A stretch of DNA of 64,000 bases, taken from positions 806,001 to 870,000 of the forward strand of contig NC_088936.1 in assembly GCF_033473495.1 (NCBI RefSeq), given 5' to 3'. Source of the stretch: Cercospora beticola. Lineage: Eukaryota > Ascomycota > Dothideomycetes > Mycosphaerellales > Mycosphaerellaceae. Below are positions 59,240 through 64,000 of this stretch, in pieces (positions within the stretch are counted from its first letter, which is position 1; every line of letters begins with the position of its first letter). The translations under genes were made by a program, and so were the position numbers. Under the pieces are notes generated by a model, which was not told where the DNA came from, searched no databases, and was given only the letters and a program-made list of their open reading frames with translations.

Positions 59240-59848
59240 TTGGATCATTCGCAGTGCGGCGCATCGCGAAACACCATTCCGTCTTTCGAGTGTTCCCATC
59301 CACACACCCTACACACTTTCATATTCCTATCCCTCCGCGCATATATGCCTGCAGAGCTGCCGTCGCGGTCGTGGGAGACGAAAGGTCACCAAACAAGAAG
59401 AGCACGAAACGGACAGAACGCGTACGATGGAGTCAGCGACAGCAGCAGCGCCGTGAACAACTCGCCAGCAACACGAATGGGCCGACTAAGCACAAACACT
59501 CAACAATACTATAGCAGCAACACACAATCACCGATAGGCTTTCGGCCAGTCTATCACCAACCCCTCACAAAGTCTGCGAGGTCCCGCGTCGACGAGCCCT
59601 CGAAGAGAACGGTATCATCTACTTCGCGAACCAGAACACTAGACATCCGGCAGGCTACGGTCGACGCCAAAAACACACATAGTCCACAGACAGCCCCGCC
59701 CACTGTCGCCCCCAAAACCCGTGGAGAAGGACCGCCCAGCCTTCAACAAACCCGGAAAAGTCTAAGGAGACCCGCGATGGAGCGCTCATGCTCAGTAATT
59801 CGACGCCTCGTACGAACGGCAAATTTCACCTGTAGAGCTGGACGATGA
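59240..59848 (+). CDS. low-complexity hypothetical protein, uncertain
   Basis: A 202-codon open frame from ATG 59240; the more convincing part starts near 59400. Ser/Thr/Arg/Pro-rich and probably disordered. It contains SPIGFRPVYHQPL, which returns as SPTGFSVVYHEPL near 60505-60545. Disordered sequence in a GC-balanced frame can be open by chance. Confidence 0.25.
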   Translation: MDHSQCGASRNTIPSFECSHPHTLHTFIFLSLRAYMPAELPSRSWETKGHQTRRARNGQNAYDGVSDSSSAVNNSPATRMGRLSTNTQQYYSSNTQSPIGFRPVYHQPLTKSARSRVDEPSKRTVSSTSRTRTLDIRQATVDAKNTHSPQTAPPTVAPKTRGEGPPSLQQTRKSLRRPAMERSCSVIRRLVRTANFTCRAGR

Positions 59849-60467
59849 CTTACAGCGCTGCGTGCGCGCCAAAACATACGACGCAAGAGGAAGGGAATAC
59901 GGCCACATAGGAACCTGGTCGGAGGCAACAATTTTACACAAATCACACTCAATGCACACACCCATGCCCATAGAGGGAAATTGTTTGGGTCAGAACAAGC
60001 AGACGAAGCCGAGCATTAGGGGGAGACTGTATGTAAATGGTCGCAGACATGGTGCAAGGGCACCGCCAGAGCCACAACAAATGGAACAGAATAGGATTTT
60101 CACATGGCTGATACAAGTAGCAACAAGAGGAGACACAGAGAGAGGCACACTCATCACGGAAATATATACAGTCAGTTGTCGAGACAGACCACAAGCAGAG
60201 GCGAGGGAGCAGCTGGTCGTGCTATCAGTACGGCGAAGTGGGGCGCGTTGGCTCGGTCAGCGTTGCGTCGGCTGTCTGCCAACCCTCTGCATCCGGGCAT
60301 AGCCAGCATTGATACCGCAGGCTGCAACCGTGTAGGAACGAATCAATCAATCAATCAATCAATCAATCAGTACACTTCTTGGAGTTCAGTCGTAGAACAC
60401 TACATTACACGCCCGCTCACAGCCGCGACAGCAACACCGACGACCTGACCGGCTCGACAGCGATATG
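59849..60467. other. intergenic with a tetranucleotide repeat
   Basis: No gene recognised apart from short open frames. Holds the (AATC)7 repeat. Confidence 0.4.
60341..60368 (+). repeat. (AATC)7 microsatellite
   Basis: Seven perfect AATC units, followed by AG. Likely length-variable. Confidence 0.95.
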
Positions 60468-60639
60468 GTCTGGAAGCTTGAGCCCAGACACTACAGCCGC
60501 AATACAGTCACCGACGGGCTTCTCGGTGGTCTATCATGAACCGCTTGACAACTTCTGCAACATCTCGCATCCACGCGCCCTCGAACAGCCTCTCGCTTTC
60601 ACAATGGATTCATTTGGTGTGACTCATGAGAGGGTCTAG
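60468..60639 (+). other. duplicated segment / protein fragment
   Basis: An open frame ending at TAG 60639 contains SPTGFSVVYHEPLDNF and a Ser/Pro-rich end. The underlying DNA resembles 59500-59600 at roughly 70% by eye, so this is an imperfect direct duplication about 985 bases away. It lies just before the 3'-end of the PigL_N gene, on the opposite strand. Confidence 0.35.
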
Positions 60640-60667
60640 ATAGAGGACCAGTGCCGCCCGCTCCCTC

Positions 60668-61950
60668 TCACATGTTTTGCAAAGTTCTGATGTTGCTATC
60701 CCCCAGAGTGCGACCAGCAGAAGGTGGCGTGCTGCGAGCTGTTCGCGGTTCAGCCGGCGACTTAGAGAGTTCTGTCAGTCGTGTAGCATGCACAGTCGAA
60801 AGGTGTTTCACCGTTTCATCCGACATCTGACCAATCGTCATATTCGATCGAGCTCCAGAAGTCACTCTATGCGCAGCAATGAGGTCACCAATCGTCGATA
60901 CAATCACCGCATTCGAATCCTCGGCGCTGGCGACATCTTCGACGACATTCACACGCGCCCGATTTGCCGCCAGGGCTTCTTGCTCACAAATCTCCAAGCA
61001 CTGGTGAATCGTTTCCGCTTCTTGCATCATCTGGTCCCGAGCCGTCGACGTTACATCATCTCCGGAAGTACTGTTCAGTCTCGTGTTGAGATCCTTCAGC
61101 CGGGCGGAGAGACGCGAATGCTGGGATCTGATTCGGACGCTGCAACCTCGCAGTGTCGCGTCTGTGGCCTGTTGCGATGCTCTGCCCTCGGCATGAGTAT
61201 GGCCAGGTGTGGTGTCGGAATCAGAGGAACATGCATCCAAACATCGATGTCTATCCTCGATAAAGCGAGTCACCTGTGCACAGATCTCGAGGCACCGAAC
61301 CGTGCAATCCCTCTCGGCTTCCATGTCCCACTCTTCGACAACGTTCGTTGAGTCGTTGTCCTCTGGAAATCCATCCCGCAACTTGTCATCAATGTTGCTC
61401 AGGTGCTCATGGAGATCCGCTTTCGTGTCTTCAATCATGGTCTGGTACTTCTGAAGGACTTCCAGACTCACTCTCGTCGTTCGCCTTCCCACGATTTTAG
61501 CTGGAGGACCATAGAAGAAGTGTGAACTTACAAATTGGCGCCGGCGATAGCGATGGCGATGGTGGACTTATAGCCGGCCAGGGTATCTTTGAACTCGTTG
61601 ATGTCGCTTCCCCGCCATCGTATCTTGAGCCAACCCGTGAAGGTGGACTTGAATTCCCCTTGGTCCGAACGATCGCAGTCCTGTAACGCTTTGGTGAACT
61701 CTTTGCAAGCAGCATCGCAACGCCGAAGGGGGGCCTCGAGCAGTACGAAGCTTGGTTCGCCCACAGCATGCACAATGCTCTTCAATTCTCCAAGAACGTT
61801 GATCAGGTCCTCGAGCTCATCGAAGAGGCCGCGGAGCTGCCTGGGGTGGTTTTTAAAGCTTTGAATGGTGTCGCGCAGAGCTCTGGCGGCCTGAAAACTG
61901 ATAGGAACCAAGCCGATGACTGCCGTCGCTGCGGACAGAGGATCACTCAT
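60668..61950 (-). CDS. PigL_N-domain protein (fungal STAND-type N-terminal domain)
   Basis: Exon 1 61950-61532, intron 61485-61531 (GTAAGT...GCTAAA...AAG), exon 2 61484-60668: 1,236 bases, 411 aa. The start MSDPLSAATAVIGLVPISFQ is the typical beginning of fungal PigL_N/Helo-like domains. GLFDELEDLINVLGELK, RRCDAACKEFTKALQDC and KDTLAGYKSTIAIAIAGANL follow in family order. After the intron come DTKADLHEHLSNIDDKLRD, CLEICAQVTRFIEDR, a second CLEICEQ block and MSDETVKHLS. The domain usually precedes NACHT/NB-ARC parts in NLR-like proteins or stands alone. Here it stands alone, so it may be a free adaptor or a partner of an effector. A LINE lies just upstream of its start. Confidence 0.8.
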
Positions 61951-62100
61951 CTCGGGACAAGAATAGATAAGCGGAAGGCAAAGCTGGTGACGCTGCGGGG
62001 GACGGTATTGAACGAAGGGAAACGTTGCCACCGCTGAGGCCAGATCAGCCTCCATTTAAAAATGTGGAGTTTACCGCCCACATGTTGGCGCTGTAAGCTA
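61951..62100. promoter_or_regulatory. upstream region of the PigL_N gene
   Basis: About 150-200 bases separate the start codon from the likely 5' end of the LINE to the right, so the element may now form part of the promoter. No motif recognised. An upstream in-frame ATG (62055) would add 35 residues, but MSDPLS is the usual start. Confidence 0.35.
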
Positions 62101-62397
62101 CTACCGTGCGCGCGCTTCCGTCGATTTGGTGAAGGCTTCTTCTAAGCGCCCAGCTCATCCTGCCACATCCACCATAAGCCAGCGGACCGCACGGGACGCC
62201 CCGCTCGCGTAGCAGGTATTGCAAGAGAATTCACAACACCGCCAGATACGAGGAGAGCGACCTTGCGGCCTTTCGATTAGACTGACGGGACGGACGAACG
62301 AACACACTAGATACGAGGCAGAGACAGCTAGGAGGACAGCAGACGAAGGAGAAAGAGGAGGATAGCGGAACCTCCGGCAGACGAAGAGTATGTTACC

Positions 62398-63681
62398 GTG
62401 CGCCCAAAACGGGTAGCATCGCACGGCACCATCAACTACCGGAGCCTGCATCGAGGCACGCACACCTTGAATGCAACAAAGTCTAGGGCAATGGGAGAAA
62501 AGAGGGTAGATATAGGAGAAGAGTCTAGGCCAAGTATACAACAACTAACGGCTACGACTGGTGACAATACACCACAAAGGCAAATGCTAGCCCAGATGAA
62601 GCAAGCAGAAGAACGAGCCAAGCAGGCGGAAGAGCGAGTTAAACAGGCAGAAAGGCGAGCGGAATATGCGGAAGAGAAATTGAAACAACTAGAGGAAATA
62701 GTCGCGAAGGTACTAACAATCGAACAAATTACAACTATAATACAAGAGCAAGTAGCAGTAAGTATTTAGCAGCAAGTAGTAGCGAGCATTTAGGAACAAC
62801 TAGCTAACGTAGGCGTACCTACTAATAGAAGTCGCTCGTATACGGAAGTAGCACGCACACCCCTAGACAGTTAACCTAGCAACATCCGCAGTCTTACGAT
62901 AAGCACAACCCTATTAGCTTTTATAAACTCCCTCTACTATACGATCGACATCTCGAGAGCCGACGAGGCCGAGAAAGCGAGGACCTACCCCGGCGTAGTT
63001 CGGGAGTATATAGAGAGAGAGATGCGAGGAATCGAAGGATAAGAACGGTAGCGCTATATAGTAGTTACTAAGGACCTACGTAACGCCGACCGGATCCGCG
63101 TAGCGTATAGAAGTAAGGGCGAGTTAGTATAGGTTAAAGAGGCGATATTAAAGACCGCGGCCGCAATACCGGGAAGCCGCGTGCTCCGGGACTAGCTCTA
63201 CCTAATTAAGGTCGATAATACTAACCGCACGGCCGTAATTACCGAGACGGGGGACCTCCGACCGGGAGTAATTAAGATACTAGAGAAAGAGAACGAGACT
63301 AAAATCGCTAAGATTATATAGATTAGCCGAAAGGATAGTATAAAGGTATATAGGTCGATAATAGTCTACCTAACTCGAGGTAACGACGTAGCACGCCTAT
63401 TATAAGAATAGTACTTCTACGTAGTAGGAGAATCGGTATATACTCGGGTTTATAAACTACGCCGACGACTAATATAGTACTATAGGTACTAGGAGATAGG
63501 CTATATCGTATATATATATAACAAACCTTAGAGGTACGCTAAGTATATATAAGAAGGCTACTACTATACCGAATATAATATCGAAGGCTTAGTTCCGAAA
63601 TATATCCTATATAGTAGACTATACGAATCGTATAGTAGGAACTATCGGATACTATATCCTCCTCCTATCGCTAATACCTAG
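62398..63681 (+). pseudogene. non-LTR retrotransposon ORF1, RIP-inactivated
   Basis: One frame of 428 codons ends in TAG 63679-63681 without any indel; all internal stops are TAG or TAA. It contains INYRSLHRG (copy 1: INYQRLHRG), a Lys/Glu/Ala coiled coil (EERAKQAEERVKQAERRA), PSNIRSLTISTT, VTKDLRNADRIRVAY and LIKVDNTNRTAVI. The three knuckles are ruined: most Cys and several His codons now read Tyr. No ATG matches the start of copy 1, so the true start may lie upstream. Confidence 0.82.
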
Positions 63682-64000
63682 CTTTCTAAAGGTTCTCTTA
63701 CTAAATGTCGAGAAACGACGAGTAGTATAATATAGCGTTATAAATAATATAGGCCTCTAGGACTTCGGAATTGTCGCGCTATTAGAGCCTTACTCGTTTA
63801 TAAGAGATAGTAAGGTATCTACGCTACTGCTAAGTTACTTATATTAGACTAAGATAATATCTATAGAGACGCGCGAAGGCAGATAGATAATTAGGAGTAT
63901 ACTCTAGATCCGGAAGGGAATAGAGAGCGAACTAGTCCCGGTACTCTCTCCCGATATTACTATAGCGCTATTATATCTATCCGATCGATCGGTGTTTATC
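63674..64000 (+). pseudogene. non-LTR retrotransposon ORF2, endonuclease start, RIP-mutated
   Basis: From an ATA (probably a mutated ATG) at 63674, overlapping the end of ORF1 by 8 bases, a frame reads LLLNVEKRR, GIVALLEPYSFI, ISIETREGR-stop-IIRSIL and LSPDITIALLYLSDRSVFI. This matches the N-terminal part of the endonuclease/exonuclease/phosphatase domain of fungal LINEs (L-x-L/Q-N-V-x-K, EP motif, R-W-x-x-R-S). It leaves the window at 64000. Confidence 0.75.

Larger units (their letters stand above)
62101..64000 (+). mobile_element. Tad-like non-LTR retrotransposon (copy 2), RIP-mutated, runs off the window
   Basis: ORF1 (from about 62398, possibly further upstream) is followed by the start of ORF2 (63674 on). 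The first 650 bases are barely mutated; from about 62765 RIP is dense. Related to copy 1 at 8.9-10.4 kb through the ORF1 middle domain and knuckles, but diverged at the N-terminus. The exact 5' end is not determined. Confidence 0.8.

Noticed and set aside
1..64000. CRISPR arrays, bacterial operons, tRNA or rRNA genes, telomeric TTAGGG arrays
   Set aside because: None seen. The repeats are homopolymer, tetranucleotide or retroelement sequence, and genes have eukaryotic introns.

Overview
The window looks like an accessory, repeat-rich block of a filamentous ascomycete genome (Pezizomycotina; a Dothideomycete would fit, but that is inference). Three things point there. Genes carry short GT-AG introns of about 44-60 bases. 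The repeats are Tad-like non-LTR retrotransposons. Long tracts carry the signature of repeat-induced point mutation (RIP): TG and CA dinucleotides are almost gone, TA is in excess, CG is kept, and in old reading frames TAG and TAA replace Trp and Gln codons while TGA is almost absent.

Layout. 1-8.5 kb: RIP-mutated DNA with one fossil frame of unknown identity (2.9-3.95 kb). 9.0-10.7 kb: a non-LTR element with an intact ORF1 but no ORF2. 10.7-18 kb: RIP-mutated single-copy genes: a cupredoxin-like surface protein (-), a CAP/PR-1 secreted protein (+), an unmutated island with a small cysteine-containing secreted-protein candidate (+), and a RING plus patatin phospholipase gene (+). 18-24.6 kb: heavily mutated DNA with another fossil frame. 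24.6-28.9 kb: a hypothetical gene (-) and a full-length dynamin-like GTPase gene (+) whose 3' half lies past a sharp RIP boundary. 28.9-31.8 kb: RIP-mutated DNA. 31.8-56 kb: mostly normal base composition, a mixture of intact genes and decaying relatives. 56.5-59 kb: RIP-mutated DNA and an inverted non-LTR ORF1. 59-62 kb: an intact PigL_N-type gene. 62.1-64 kb: another RIP-mutated non-LTR element that runs off the end.

Genes whose frame closes exactly after splicing, and which are probably functional: a GNAT-type protein (42.1-43.1 kb), a conserved protein of 252 aa (53.8-54.6 kb), an APH-fold kinase (54.8-55.9 kb), a PigL_N/STAND-type N-terminal-domain protein (60.7-61.95 kb) and a 179-aa protein (48.2-48.8 kb). 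The dynamin, patatin, CAP, cupredoxin, DUF7587-like and BTB genes and several hypotheticals are dead. In the dynamin, patatin, CAP and cupredoxin genes almost all the damage is substitution: frame and introns survive.

The 37-55 kb stretch contains an old inverted duplication. A divergent pair (membrane-type gene at 37.3-38.4 kb minus; large helical gene at 38.95-41.8 kb plus) is mirrored by a second divergent pair (48.97-49.96 kb minus; 50.4-52.9 kb plus). Another related pair, at 47.4 kb (-) and 53.8 kb (+), lies around the second copy. The dynamin, patatin and PigL_N-type genes belong to families common in fungal NLR-like and incompatibility repertoires, so the block may be a decaying self/non-self-recognition island. 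That functional reading is inference.
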